Below, piece by piece: positions 49,243 through 57,363 of a DNA stretch of 64,000 nt. The stretch is from CAVVSD01 sp963750895 (lineage in GTDB: Bacteria; Actinomycetota; Thermoleophilia; Solirubrobacterales; Solirubrobacteraceae), in contig CAVVSD010000006.1 in the NCBI GenBank assembly GCA_963750895.1, positions 1,116,001-1,180,000 of the forward strand, written 5' to 3'. Every line of letters starts with the position of its first letter. Within the stretch, counting starts at the first letter, position 1. The notes beneath the pieces were generated by a model. It was not told where the DNA came from. It searched no databases and saw nothing but the letters and a program-made list of their open reading frames with translations. Position numbers and translations under genes: made by a program.

Positions 49243-50127
49243 GTGACACGCGTGATCGCTCTCTTCGGACCCACCGCGGTGGGCAAGACGGACGTCGCCG
49301 TCGCGCTCGCCCGCCGCCTGCGCGACCGTGGCGAGCGGCCCGTCGCGGTCGGTGCGGACGCCCTGCAGGTGTACGCGGGCCTCGAGGTGCTCACGGGCGT
49401 CGCCGACGCCGCGCAGCGCGCGGAGCTCGAGCACCGGCTCGTGGCGTTCGTCCCGGTCACGGAGACCTGCTCGGCGGGGGCGTACGCGCGGCTCGCGCAC
49501 GCCGAGATCGACGGTCTGCTCGCGGAGGGGGCGACGCCGATCGTCGTCGGCGGGACCGGCCTGTACCTCCGCGCGGCGCTCGCCGACCTGGGCATGCGGC
49601 CGCCGCCGCGGCCGGGCGTCCGCGAGCGGCTCACCGCGGAGATGGAGGCCGACGGGCCGGAGGCGCTGCACGCGCGACTGCGCGCGGAGCTGCCGGACGT
49701 GGCCGCGCGCATCCAGCCGACCGACCGCACGCGGGTGATCCGCGCGCTGGAGCTGCACGAGCAGGGCGTCGCCCACGGCGACGGCGGCGAGCTGTGGACC
49801 TCGGCGACCCGTCACCCGACGCGCCTGATCGGCCTCACGATGGACCGGGCGGCGCTGGCGCAGCGCATCGAGGACCGGGTCGACGCGATGGTCGCGGCCG
49901 GCGCGGTCGAGGAGGTCCGCCGCGCCGACGCAGCAGGTGCGTCGCACACCGCCCGGGCGGCGCTCGGGTTCTCCGAGCTGCTGCACGGCGACATCCCCGC
50001 GATGAAGATGCGCACCCGGCGCTACGCGAAGCGCCAGCTGACCTGGATGCGCAAGCTCCCGGGCGCCGAGCTGGTCGACATCACCGGCCGTGATCCGGCG
50101 GACGTCGCCGCCGCCCTGCTGCCGTAG
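49243..50127 (+). CDS. miaA: tRNA dimethylallyltransferase MiaA
   Basis: A 294-residue enzyme that adds the dimethylallyl group to A37 of tRNA, the step before MiaB. The P-loop is Gly-Pro-Thr-Ala-Val-Gly-Lys-Thr near residue 9, followed by Asp-Ala-Leu-Gln-Val-Tyr (Ser of the usual Asp-Ser-x-Gln-Val-Tyr is Ala here), Gly-Gly-Thr-Gly-Leu-Tyr, and the Arg-Arg-Tyr-Ala-Lys-Arg-Gln-x-Thr-Trp motif near the end. The GTG at 49243 or the GTG at 49252 could be the start. dapF follows 11 nt after its stop, the common miaA-dapF pair in actinobacteria. Confidence 0.95.
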   Translation: MTRVIALFGPTAVGKTDVAVALARRLRDRGERPVAVGADALQVYAGLEVLTGVADAAQRAELEHRLVAFVPVTETCSAGAYARLAHAEIDGLLAEGATPIVVGGTGLYLRAALADLGMRPPPRPGVRERLTAEMEADGPEALHARLRAELPDVAARIQPTDRTRVIRALELHEQGVAHGDGGELWTSATRHPTRLIGLTMDRAALAQRIEDRVDAMVAAGAVEEVRRADAAGASHTARAALGFSELLHGDIPAMKMRTRRYAKRQLTWMRKLPGAELVDITGRDPADVAAALLP

Positions 50128-50130
50128 GGT
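50125..50130 (+). promoter_or_regulatory. -10 box TAGGGT of a leaderless dapF promoter
   Basis: TAGGGT contains the miaA stop codon and ends 8 nt before the dapF ATG at 50139. Confidence 0.45.
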
Positions 50131-50138
50131 CGACCGCG

Positions 50139-50957
50139 ATGCGCATCGAGAAGTGGCAGGCCCTGGGCAACGACTACATCATCGTGGAGGCCGCCGGCCT
50201 GCCGTTCGCGCTCACCCCCGAGCGCGTGCGCCTGCTGTGCGACCGCCATCGGGGGGTCGGCGGCGACGGCGTGCTCGAGCTCTCGGCGCCCGACGAGCCC
50301 GGGTTCGTCGCGCGGCTGCGGATCTTCAACCCCGACGGGTCGGAGGCCGAGCTGTCGGGCAACGGCGCGCGCGAGGCGATCATGTACCTGCACCGCCGCG
50401 GCTGGACCGACGCGCGCGAGTTCTCGATCCAGACGGTCGCCGGCGAGCTGCGCCCGCGCATCCAGACGGAGACGCGCTGCACGGTCGACATGGGCCGTGC
50501 GCGCCTGCGCGAGGAGGGCGAGCTCGAGGCCGACGGGCGCACCTGGCGCTTCCAGCACATCGAGATCGGCAACCCGCAGACGGCGATCCGCGTGCCCGAT
50601 CGACGCGCGCTCGAGGCGCTCGACCTCCCGGCCATCGGCCCGTCGATCGAGCACCACGCGAAGTTCCCCAACCGCACGAACGTGAGCTGGTGGACGGAGC
50701 TCGGGCCGGACGCGATCCAGGCGCGGATCTTCGAGCGCGGCGTGGGGGAGACGCTCTCCTCCGGGACCGGCGCGACCGGCGCCGCGATCGCGCACGTCCT
50801 GCGCGGCGGCGACTCGCCCGTCACGGTGCATCTCGACGGCGGGGAGCTGACGGTCGACGTCGGGGAGGACCTGCACGTCGACCTGGCGGGCTGGGCGGTC
50901 CCGGTGTTCGCGGCGGAGCTCGACCCCGGGTTCGTCGCGGCGCTCGAGTCGCTCTAG
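50139..50957 (+). CDS. dapF: Diaminopimelate epimerase homologue DapF with both catalytic cysteines replaced by serine
   Basis: A 272-residue protein with the two-lobed DapF fold, expected to convert LL- to meso-diaminopimelate. Family marks are Leu-Gly-Asn-Asp-Tyr, Gly-Val-Gly-Gly-Asp-Gly, Asn-Pro-Asp-Gly-Ser-Glu-Ala-Glu and Phe-Glu-Arg-Gly-Val-Gly-Glu. The two catalytic cysteines of known enzymes (Cys73 and Cys217 in Haemophilus) align with Ser73 in Leu-Ser-Gly-Asn-Gly-Ala-Arg and Ser208 in Leu-Ser-Ser-Gly-Thr-Gly. The His of Asn-Pro-His is Gln, and the second Cys of the GNGARC motif is Glu. The gene is otherwise intact and lies in the usual place after miaA, so it may be a different enzyme or use another mechanism. 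Confidence 0.85.
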   Translation: MRIEKWQALGNDYIIVEAAGLPFALTPERVRLLCDRHRGVGGDGVLELSAPDEPGFVARLRIFNPDGSEAELSGNGAREAIMYLHRRGWTDAREFSIQTVAGELRPRIQTETRCTVDMGRARLREEGELEADGRTWRFQHIEIGNPQTAIRVPDRRALEALDLPAIGPSIEHHAKFPNRTNVSWWTELGPDAIQARIFERGVGETLSSGTGATGAAIAHVLRGGDSPVTVHLDGGELTVDVGEDLHVDLAGWAVPVFAAELDPGFVAALESL

Positions 50958-51730
50958 CGCCACTCGGGCGCGCGGCGTCCTCGGAACGCCGCGACGCCCT
51001 CCGCGAACTCGGCCGAGCGCATCCCGGCGCGGCGGGTCGCGGCGAGCTCGGCACGGACCGCGTCGTCGGCGCCCGCCCGCAGCGCGCGCAGCGCCCGCGC
51101 GTTCGCCTGCACCGCCTGCGGCCCCTGCGCGAGCACCTCCTCGGCGGCCGCGAGCGCCTTGGCCTCGAGCTCCTCCGGCGCGGCGATCTCCGTGACGACG
51201 CCGAGCGCGTGCGCCCGCTCGGCCTCCACACGCCGCCCCAGGACGAACAGCTCGAAGGGCAGCGACCCCGGCAGCCCGCCCAGGATGCGCTCCAGGCCGC
51301 CGGGCGAGTACACGAGCCCGAGCTTGCCGGCGGGCGCGGCGAGGTAGGCGCCGGGGACCGCGAGGCGCACGTCGCAGCCGAGCGCGAGCTCCAGCCCGCC
51401 GCCGAGCGCCGGGCCGTTCAGCGCCGCGATGACCGGCACCCGGCAGGCGTGCAGCGCGTCGAGCGCCGCGACGGTCTCCGGCGCGATCGCCGCGTGCGCG
51501 CGCTCGGGGTCGACGGGGTCGCCGATCCCGCTGAGGTCGTAGCCGGCCGAGAAGATCTCGCCCGTGCCGGTGACGACGAGGCAGCCGTCGTCGGCCGCCG
51601 CGAACGCCTCGCGCAGCGCCTCGAGGATCTCCGGCGACAGCGCGCCGCGGCGCTCAGGGCGCTCGATCCGCAGGACCGTGACGCCCTCCGCGGGGCGCTC
51701 GACGACGAGCCGCCCCGCGACCTCGGTCAC
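50954..51730 (-). CDS. Enoyl-CoA hydratase/isomerase family protein
   Basis: A 258-residue crotonase-fold protein. The oxyanion-hole segments are Ala-Gly-Tyr-Asp-Leu-Ser near residue 65 and Asn-Gly-Pro-Ala-Leu-Gly-Gly-Gly-Leu-Glu-Leu-Ala near residue 105, followed by the Pro-Gly-Gly-Leu-Glu-Arg-Ile-Leu segment. The catalytic glutamates are not both obvious, so hydratase or isomerase cannot be told apart. The GTG at 51730 overlaps the synthetase stop by 4 nt, which makes a two-gene acyl-CoA operon. It converges on dapF with a 4-nt overlap. Confidence 0.9.
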   Translation of the reverse strand: MTEVAGRLVVERPAEGVTVLRIERPERRGALSPEILEALREAFAAADDGCLVVTGTGEIFSAGYDLSGIGDPVDPERAHAAIAPETVAALDALHACRVPVIAALNGPALGGGLELALGCDVRLAVPGAYLAAPAGKLGLVYSPGGLERILGGLPGSLPFELFVLGRRVEAERAHALGVVTEIAAPEELEAKALAAAEEVLAQGPQAVQANARALRALRAGADDAVRAELAATRRAGMRSAEFAEGVAAFRGRRAPEWR

Positions 51731-53172
51731 GAGGTTCCGAGTCGCTGCTTGACGACCTTGCCCATCGCGTTGCGCGGCAGCTCGTCGAGGAAGTGGACCT
51801 CGCGCGGGCGCTTGTGCGGCGCGAGCTGCTGGGCGACGTGGTTGATGAGGTCCTTGGGATCCGGCGTCGCGGAGGTGTCCTCCGCGACGACCCACGCGAT
51901 GATCCGCTCGCCGAGGTCCTCGTCGGGCCCCGCGGTGACCGCGACCTCCGACACCTCCGGGTGCTCGAGCAGCGCGACCTCGATCTCGCCGGCGCCGACC
52001 TTGTAGCCGCCGGTCTTGATGAGGTCGGTCGACCGGCGGCCGACGATGCGGACGTAGCCGTCGGCCGTGCGCGTCGCGAGGTCGCCGGTGAAGAACCAGC
52101 CGTCGCGCATCGCCTCGGCCGTCGCGTCGGGGCGGTTGAGGTAGCCGGTGAAGACGTTCGGGCCGCGCACCGCGACCTCGCCGATCGTCTCGCCGTCGAA
52201 GTCGGTGAGATCGCCGCCCTCGTCGAGGACGATCCGCACCTCGACGTTCGGGAGCGGGAGCCCCACGTAGCCCGGCTTGCGCACGCCGTCGGCGCGGCCC
52301 GCGGTGTTCATGAGCGTCTCGGTGAGGCCGTAGCGCTCGACCACCTGCTGGCCCGTCGCCTGCTCGATGCGCGTGAACAGCGGCGCCGGCAGCGGCGCCG
52401 AGCCGGAGACGAGCAGCCGCGCGGTGCGCAGACCGGCGGCGACGGTCGGGTCGCCCTCCGCCTCCGCCGCGATGCGGTGGTACATCGTGGGGACGCCGAA
52501 GAGCATCGTCCCGCCGTCGCTCAGCGCCTGCGCGGCCGTCGCGGCGTCGAAGCGCACGAGGTGGCGCAGGTGCCCGCCGAGGCGCAGCGGGCCGAGCGTC
52601 CCGAGCACGAGGCCGTGGACGTGGAAGAGCGGCAGGGCGTGCACGAGCCGGTCCTCGCCGGTCCACTCCCAGGCGTCGGCCAGCGCGTCGAGGTTCGAGG
52701 AGATCGCCCGGCGCGGCATGAGCGCGCCCTTGGGCCGCCCGGTGGTGCCCGACGTGTAGATGACGAGCGCCGTGGCGTCGTCGTCGAGCCCTTCGTCGGA
52801 GGGCAGCGCGCCGCCCTTCGCGTCGATGTCGACGGCCGCGATCGGCGGCGGCGCGTCCGCGGCGTCCAGCGCGCCCTCGGGGGCGCCCAGCACGACCTCC
52901 GGCTGCGAGTCGCCGATGATGTGGGCCAGCTCGCTCGTGCCCAGCTTCGGGTTCAGCGGGACGAGCTCGACCCCGGCGGTCAGGCCGCCGACGACGGCGA
53001 CGCAGGTCTCGAGCGTGGACTCCGCCCAGACGGCGGCGCGGCTCACGCCGCGCAGGCTCTCGGCGACGGCGGCCGCGGCGTCGCGCAGCTCGCGGTAGGA
53101 GAGCTCCCGGTCGCCGAAGCGCAGGGCGGGCTCGGCGTCCAGCTCGTGGACAGGAGGCAGGAGGACAGGCAT
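51727..53172 (-). CDS. Acyl-CoA synthetase, malonyl-CoA synthetase (MatB)-like
   Basis: A 481-residue AMP-forming ligase of the ANL superfamily. The phosphate loop is Tyr-Thr-Ser-Gly-Thr-Thr-Gly-Arg-Pro-Lys-Gly near residue 145. Further motifs are Leu-Pro-Leu-Phe-His-Val-His-Gly-Leu, Tyr-Gly-Leu-Thr-Glu-Thr, Phe-Phe-Thr-Gly-Asp-Leu, and the C-terminal catalytic lysine in Asn-Ala-Met-Gly-Lys-Val. The Phe-His-Val-His-Gly form is typical of MatB-like enzymes, so malonate or another short acid is a plausible substrate. ATG at 53172 is only 21 nt from the divergent GNAT-ankyrin gene. The MatC-like transporter remnant at 15 kb is not linked to it. Confidence 0.9.
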   Translation of the reverse strand: MPVLLPPVHELDAEPALRFGDRELSYRELRDAAAAVAESLRGVSRAAVWAESTLETCVAVVGGLTAGVELVPLNPKLGTSELAHIIGDSQPEVVLGAPEGALDAADAPPPIAAVDIDAKGGALPSDEGLDDDATALVIYTSGTTGRPKGALMPRRAISSNLDALADAWEWTGEDRLVHALPLFHVHGLVLGTLGPLRLGGHLRHLVRFDAATAAQALSDGGTMLFGVPTMYHRIAAEAEGDPTVAAGLRTARLLVSGSAPLPAPLFTRIEQATGQQVVERYGLTETLMNTAGRADGVRKPGYVGLPLPNVEVRIVLDEGGDLTDFDGETIGEVAVRGPNVFTGYLNRPDATAEAMRDGWFFTGDLATRTADGYVRIVGRRSTDLIKTGGYKVGAGEIEVALLEHPEVSEVAVTAGPDEDLGERIIAWVVAEDTSATPDPKDLINHVAQQLAPHKRPREVHFLDELPRNAMGKVVKQRLGTS

Positions 53173-53193
53173 GTGTGCAAATTTCTAGCAGGC

Positions 53194-54291
53194 ATGGGGA
53201 CACACGAGCCCGCGGTCCGCGCCGCGGTGCGCAACCACACGAGCTGGATGACCGCGCAGGCCGAGGCCGGCGGTGGCGGCCCGCGGTCGCACGGGTCGCT
53301 GCGCTGGATCGTGTCCGCCGACGGCGGGAGCGCGTCGCTGCCGTTCCCCGACGCGGTCGCCGGCGACGACGCCGACGCGATGCTCGCCGACTGCCGGGCG
53401 CGCGGCCAGACCGGCATCGGCTGCTGGACGAGTGGCCTGGACCCGATCGGCGAGATCGCCGCGGTGCTCGTCGCGCGGGGGTTCGAATGGGGCTGGAGCG
53501 CGCACTGGATGGCGTTCGACCTCGACGCGCTGCCACGGATCGACGACGACCGCGTCCGGGTCGAGCGGGGGCCCGTCCGCGACTCGTGGAAGGCCTTCGC
53601 GCCCGGCGCCGGCCAGGCGATCGTCCATCTCGCCGGCGGCGAGGCGGGCCTCTACGACGTCGGCGTCGAGCCGGGCATGCAGCGCAGCGGCCTGGGCCGT
53701 GCGCTCACCGTCGCGGCGCTGGACGCGGCGCGACGCGCGGGCGCGACGCTCGCCACCGTGAACGCGACGGAGGACGGGGAGCGGCTGTACCGCGCCGTCG
53801 GCGCGCAGTCGGCGGGGCATGGGCAGACGTTCTGGATCCACGGCGACGGCCTCGCGGCTCCCGTGCCGCCGGCGCTCGTCGCCGCAGCCGAGGCGGCGGG
53901 GCGGGGGGAGACGCCGGGCGCCGCGTCTCCCGCGGTGCTGGCCGCCCGGGTGCCGGGCAACGGCATGGGGCTCGCGCACGTCGCGCAGGCGGCGGGGCAC
54001 GCCGAGACCGCGCGCCGGCTCGCCGCGCTGGGCGCGCCGCTCGACGCGATCCTCGCCTACGAGCTCGACGGCCCCGCCGGCCTGGCGGGCGTCGCGCTCG
54101 ACGAGCCGATCGGGCGGCTCGGCGGGACGGTGCTGCACGAGGCGGTCCGGATCCGCGACCTCGACCTCCTGCGCGCCGCGCTGGCGGCGGGCGCCGACAC
54201 CGCCGCCCGCGACCGCACGTACGGCGCCACGCCCCTCGAGTGGGCGGGGCACCTGCACAACCCGGAGGCGGCGGAGTTGCTTACACGCTGA
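53194..54291 (+). CDS. Fusion of a GNAT-like acetyltransferase domain with ankyrin repeats
   Basis: A 365-residue two-part protein. Residues about 10-215 form a GNAT-type domain (Tyr-Asp-Val-Gly-Val-Glu-Pro-Gly-Met-Gln-Arg-Ser-Gly-Leu-Gly-Arg-Ala-Leu is motif A, with Leu-Ala-Thr-Val-Asn-Ala-Thr and Leu-Tyr-Arg-Ala-Val-Gly-Ala after it). Residues about 225-365 form ankyrin repeats, clearest at Thr-Val-Leu-His-Glu-Ala-Val-Arg, Leu-Leu-Arg-Ala-Ala-Leu-Ala-Ala-Gly-Ala-Asp and Gly-Ala-Thr-Pro-Leu-Glu-Trp-Ala. It should be a cytosolic acetyltransferase with a built-in protein-binding arm. Substrate and partner are unknown. It is divergent from the acyl-CoA synthetase and overlaps the convergent dapD by 11 nt. 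Confidence 0.85.
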   Translation: MGTHEPAVRAAVRNHTSWMTAQAEAGGGGPRSHGSLRWIVSADGGSASLPFPDAVAGDDADAMLADCRARGQTGIGCWTSGLDPIGEIAAVLVARGFEWGWSAHWMAFDLDALPRIDDDRVRVERGPVRDSWKAFAPGAGQAIVHLAGGEAGLYDVGVEPGMQRSGLGRALTVAALDAARRAGATLATVNATEDGERLYRAVGAQSAGHGQTFWIHGDGLAAPVPPALVAAAEAAGRGETPGAASPAVLAARVPGNGMGLAHVAQAAGHAETARRLAALGAPLDAILAYELDGPAGLAGVALDEPIGRLGGTVLHEAVRIRDLDLLRAALAAGADTAARDRTYGATPLEWAGHLHNPEAAELLTR

Positions 54292-55132
54292 CGGCGTGCT
54301 CGCGCAGCGCCTCGTTCAGCGACGTCTTGAGGTCGGTCCGCGTCGAGCGCTCGCCGATGATGTAGGCGCAGGGCAGGCGCGCCTTGCCGGCGGGGAGCTT
54401 CTTCGTGCGGGTGCCGGGCACGACGACGGCTCCGGCGGGGACCTCGCCGCGCATCTCGACCTTCTTCTTGCCGCGCATGTCGATGATCGGCGTCGTGGCG
54501 GTGAGGACGACGTTCGCGCCCAGCACGGCCCGCGCGCCGACCCGCACGCCCTCGACCACGATGCAGCGCGAGCCCACGAACGCGCCGTCCTCGACGATCA
54601 CGGGCGCGGCCTGCAGGGGCTCGAGGACGCCGCCGATCCCGACGCCGCCGGACAGGTGCACGTCGGCGCCGACCTGCGCGCACGAGCCGACCGTCGCCCA
54701 CGTGTCGACCATCGTGTTCTCGCCGACCCAGGCGCCGATGTTCACGTAGGAGGGCATGAGCACCACGCCGGGCGCGAGGTAGGAGCCGTGGCGCGCGGTC
54801 GCCGGGGGCACGACGCGGACCCCGCGCGCGGCGTAGCCGGTCTTGAGCAGCAGCTTGTCGTGGTACTCGTAGGGCCCGCACTCGATGGTCTCCATCCCGC
54901 GCGTGCGGAACGTGAGCAGCACGGCCTTCTTCGCCCACTCGTTGACCTTCCACGGGCCGCCGGGCGTCGTGGGCGCCGCCACGCGGATCACGCCGTCGTC
55001 GAGCAGGTCGATGACGTGCGCGACGGTCGCCGCGTCCTCCTCGGTCAGGTCGCTCGTGGGCTTCTCGTAGAGCTCCTCGATCTGCGCGGCGAGCGCGACG
55101 AGGTCGGTGTCGGTGTCCAGGGGCGGGGTCAT
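54281..55132 (-). CDS. dapD: 2,3,4,5-tetrahydropyridine-2,6-dicarboxylate N-succinyltransferase DapD
   Basis: A 283-residue left-handed beta-helix acyltransferase, third step of the succinylase route to diaminopimelate. The helix region has Leu-Ala-Pro-Gly-Val-Val-Leu-Met-Pro-Ser-Tyr-Val-Asn-Ile-Gly-Ala and Val-Asp-Thr-Trp-Ala-Thr-Val-Gly-Ser-Cys-Ala-Gln, as in the E. coli-type enzyme, not the longer mycobacterial form. The hexapeptide repeat pattern runs on to about residue 230. It is the last gene of dapE-dapC-dapD: the ATG at 55132 overlaps the aminotransferase stop by 4 nt. Confidence 0.95.
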   Translation of the reverse strand: MTPPLDTDTDLVALAAQIEELYEKPTSDLTEEDAATVAHVIDLLDDGVIRVAAPTTPGGPWKVNEWAKKAVLLTFRTRGMETIECGPYEYHDKLLLKTGYAARGVRVVPPATARHGSYLAPGVVLMPSYVNIGAWVGENTMVDTWATVGSCAQVGADVHLSGGVGIGGVLEPLQAAPVIVEDGAFVGSRCIVVEGVRVGARAVLGANVVLTATTPIIDMRGKKKVEMRGEVPAGAVVVPGTRTKKLPAGKARLPCAYIIGERSTRTDLKTSLNEALREHAVSV

Positions 55133-56280
55133 GTCCCCAAGCGTGCCACAAGCTCCGCGGCACGCTCGCACGCCTCCACGGTGGGGACGAGCGCGAGCCG
55201 CAGATGGCCCTCGCCGCCCGCCCCGAGGTAGGAGCCGGGGGCCGCCACGACGCCGTGCTCGAGCCACCGCGTCGCGAGGCCCTCGTCGTCGCCGTCGGGC
55301 ACGCGCATCCACAGGAAGAACGACGCGTCGCCCCCGACGTGCTCGAGGCCGGCGGCCTGCAGCGCGGGCAGGAGGGCGTCGCGCTTGGCCGCATAGCGGG
55401 CGCGGGCCTCGTCGACGTGGCTCTCCTCGCCCCAGGCCGCGACCGACGCGCGCTGGACGAACGCCTGCGGCGCCGTGCCGAGGCTCGGGCGGAAGCGCCG
55501 CAGGAGCGCCACGAGCGCGGGATCGCCGGCGACGAACCCCGACCGGTGGCCCGGCATCGAGGAGCGCTTGGACAGCGTGTGGAACGCGAGGACGCCGCTG
55601 TGGTCGGCGAGCTGCAGCGCGGACGGGGGCGGCTCGCCGAAGTAGATCTCGCAGTAGGCCTCGTCGCTGGCGAGCACGACGCCGTGCTCGCGGCACCGCG
55701 CGGCCGCCTCGGCCAGCCAGCTGAGCGGCGCGACCGCGCCGGTCGGGTTGCCCGGGGAGTTGACCCACAGGAGCACGACGCGCTCCCAGGGAACGGCGTC
55801 GAGGTCCGGGAGCCACCCGCGCTCGTGCGTCAACGGCAGCTCGACGACCTCCGCGCCCGCGAAGGCCGCGCCGCGCGCGCCGACGGGGTAGCCGGGCGTC
55901 GTGACGGCGACGACGTCGCCGCGCCCGGGCTGCACGAGCACCTGGGCGAGCGTGAAGATCGCCTCCTTGGACCCGTACGTCGGGATGACGGCGTCGTCCG
56001 GGTCGACCTGCGCGCCGAAGCGCCGGTGCACCCATTGCGCCGCCGCCCTGCGCAGCTCCGGCAGCCCGATCGCCAGCGGGTACGTGGACACCGGCTCCGC
56101 CAGCAGCGCGCGGACGAGCGCCTCGTTGATGAACGCCGGCGTCGCCTCCCGCGGCTCGCCCACGCCGAGGTCGATGATCTCGATGCCGCGCGCCGCCGCC
56201 GCCTGCTTGGCCTGCGTCAGCCGCACGAAGGGGTACGTGCCCTGTGCGTCGAGGAGCGGGTTCACGCGCAGGTCAGCCAC
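55129..56280 (-). CDS. dapC: Succinyldiaminopimelate aminotransferase (DapC-type, PLP class I)
   Basis: A 383-residue aminotransferase. It has the Leu-Gly-Val-Gly-Glu-Pro start, Tyr-Gly-Ser-Lys-Glu-Ala, Asn-Ser-Pro-Gly-Asn-Pro-Thr-Gly, Ser-Asp-Glu-Ala-Tyr and the PLP lysine in Ser-Lys-Arg-Ser-Ser-Met-Pro-Gly-His-Arg, all typical of class I enzymes of the DapC/DapL-like group. The assignment to N-succinyl-LL-diaminopimelate rests on its place between dapE and dapD. The GTG at 56280 overlaps the dapE stop (GTGGCTGA) and gives a family-like Asn-Pro-Leu-Leu start. Confidence 0.9.
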   Translation of the reverse strand: MADLRVNPLLDAQGTYPFVRLTQAKQAAAARGIEIIDLGVGEPREATPAFINEALVRALLAEPVSTYPLAIGLPELRRAAAQWVHRRFGAQVDPDDAVIPTYGSKEAIFTLAQVLVQPGRGDVVAVTTPGYPVGARGAAFAGAEVVELPLTHERGWLPDLDAVPWERVVLLWVNSPGNPTGAVAPLSWLAEAAARCREHGVVLASDEAYCEIYFGEPPPSALQLADHSGVLAFHTLSKRSSMPGHRSGFVAGDPALVALLRRFRPSLGTAPQAFVQRASVAAWGEESHVDEARARYAAKRDALLPALQAAGLEHVGGDASFFLWMRVPDGDDEGLATRWLEHGVVAAPGSYLGAGGEGHLRLALVPTVEACERAAELVARLGT

Positions 56281-57308
56281 CGAGGCCCTCGAGGAGCTCG
56301 TGGCAGCGCACGAGGGCAGCGACGTCGATCTGCTCGTCGCGCCGGTGTGCGAAGGCGGGGTCGCCGGGCCCGAGGTTGACGGCGTCGACGCCGGCGCGGA
56401 CCAGCTCGGCGACGGGGGTCCACGCCTGCTTGGGCAGCACGTCGGCGCCCTGCGCACGCAGCGCGTCGACGAACGGGTTCGTCACCGTGACCGGTCCCGA
56501 AGGCGCATGGCCGTCGATGACGAGCTCGCCGTGGGGCTCGCAGAGCCCACGCAGCCACGCCTCGGCGTCCTCCGGCGACCTGCCGGGCGGGTAGCGGTAG
56601 TTGACCTTCGCGATCGCCGTCTCGGGCACGACGTTCAGCGCGATCCCGCCCTCGATCCTGGTCGCGGACACGACCTCGGTGAACGTGAGGCCGTCGTGGA
56701 CGTGCTCGGTCGCGGGAACGTCGGCCAGCTCGGCGACGCCGCGCGCCAGGCGGTGGATCGCGTTGTCTGCCAACCAGGGGCGGGCGGAGTGGCCGCTGCG
56801 CCCATGGAACGTCCACGTCGCGTTCACGTTGCCCAGGCAGCCCGCGTGGACCGCGTTGGAGGTCGGCTCCAGCACGACCCCGAACCCGCTGTCGCGCAGG
56901 GTCGGATCGCGCTCGAGCAGCGGGGTCAGCGAGCTGTCGCCGAAGGGGAGCTCCTCGCGCGGGAAGAAGACGAAGCCGAACGGCGCGCCGGCCAGCGCGA
57001 GCTCGATCATCACCGCGAGACCGCCCTTCATGTCGGCGGAATCCGAGGCCGTGGACGACGTCGCCGTCGCGCCGCCCGGGGCGGTTGCCCTGGGCCGGCA
57101 CGGTGTCGAGATGCCCCGCCAGGAGGATCCTCGCCGCGCCCTGCGTCGCGGCGCCCGCGACGACGCACCCGTCACCCGCGTCGCGCACCGGCACATCGCC
57201 CGCTCGCAGGACCTCCGTCACGTGGGCGCCGAGCGCCGCCTCGTCGTGGGACTCGGACGGGATGTCGACCAGCTCGAGCGTCCGGGCGGCGAGGCGTTCG
57301 GCGAGCAC
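56273..57308 (-). CDS. dapE: Succinyl-diaminopimelate desuccinylase DapE, frameshifted
   Basis: A zinc M20 peptidase-like enzyme that removes succinate to give LL-diaminopimelate. The first part (Val-Asp-Ile-Pro-Ser-Glu-Ser, and the zinc ligand His in Ala-Gly-His-Leu-Asp-Thr-Val-Pro) is in one frame. The rest (Ala-Asp-Met-Lys-Gly-Gly-Leu-Ala, Arg-Glu-Glu-Leu-Pro, the lid domain with Gly-His-Ser-Ala-Arg-Pro, and Asn-Leu-Gly-Pro-Gly-Asp near the end) is in the next. Removing one base at about 57042 gives Leu-Gly-Ser-Ala-Asp-Met-Lys-Gly-Gly. About 344 residues. GTG at 57308 lies 6 nt after a TACCCT box, and the gene heads the dapE-dapC-dapD operon. Confidence 0.93.
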
Positions 57309-57314
57309 CGAGGC

Positions 57315-57320
57315 AGGGTA
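57315..57320 (-). promoter_or_regulatory. -10 box TACCCT of the dapE-dapC-dapD operon
   Basis: On the minus strand TACCCT ends 6 nt before the dapE GTG at 57308. It lies in the 55-nt gap divergent from the HesB-like gene. Confidence 0.5.
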
Positions 57321-57363
57321 GCCAGATGCATTCGCCCGATCCCTATCCGAGGAGGCGAACATC

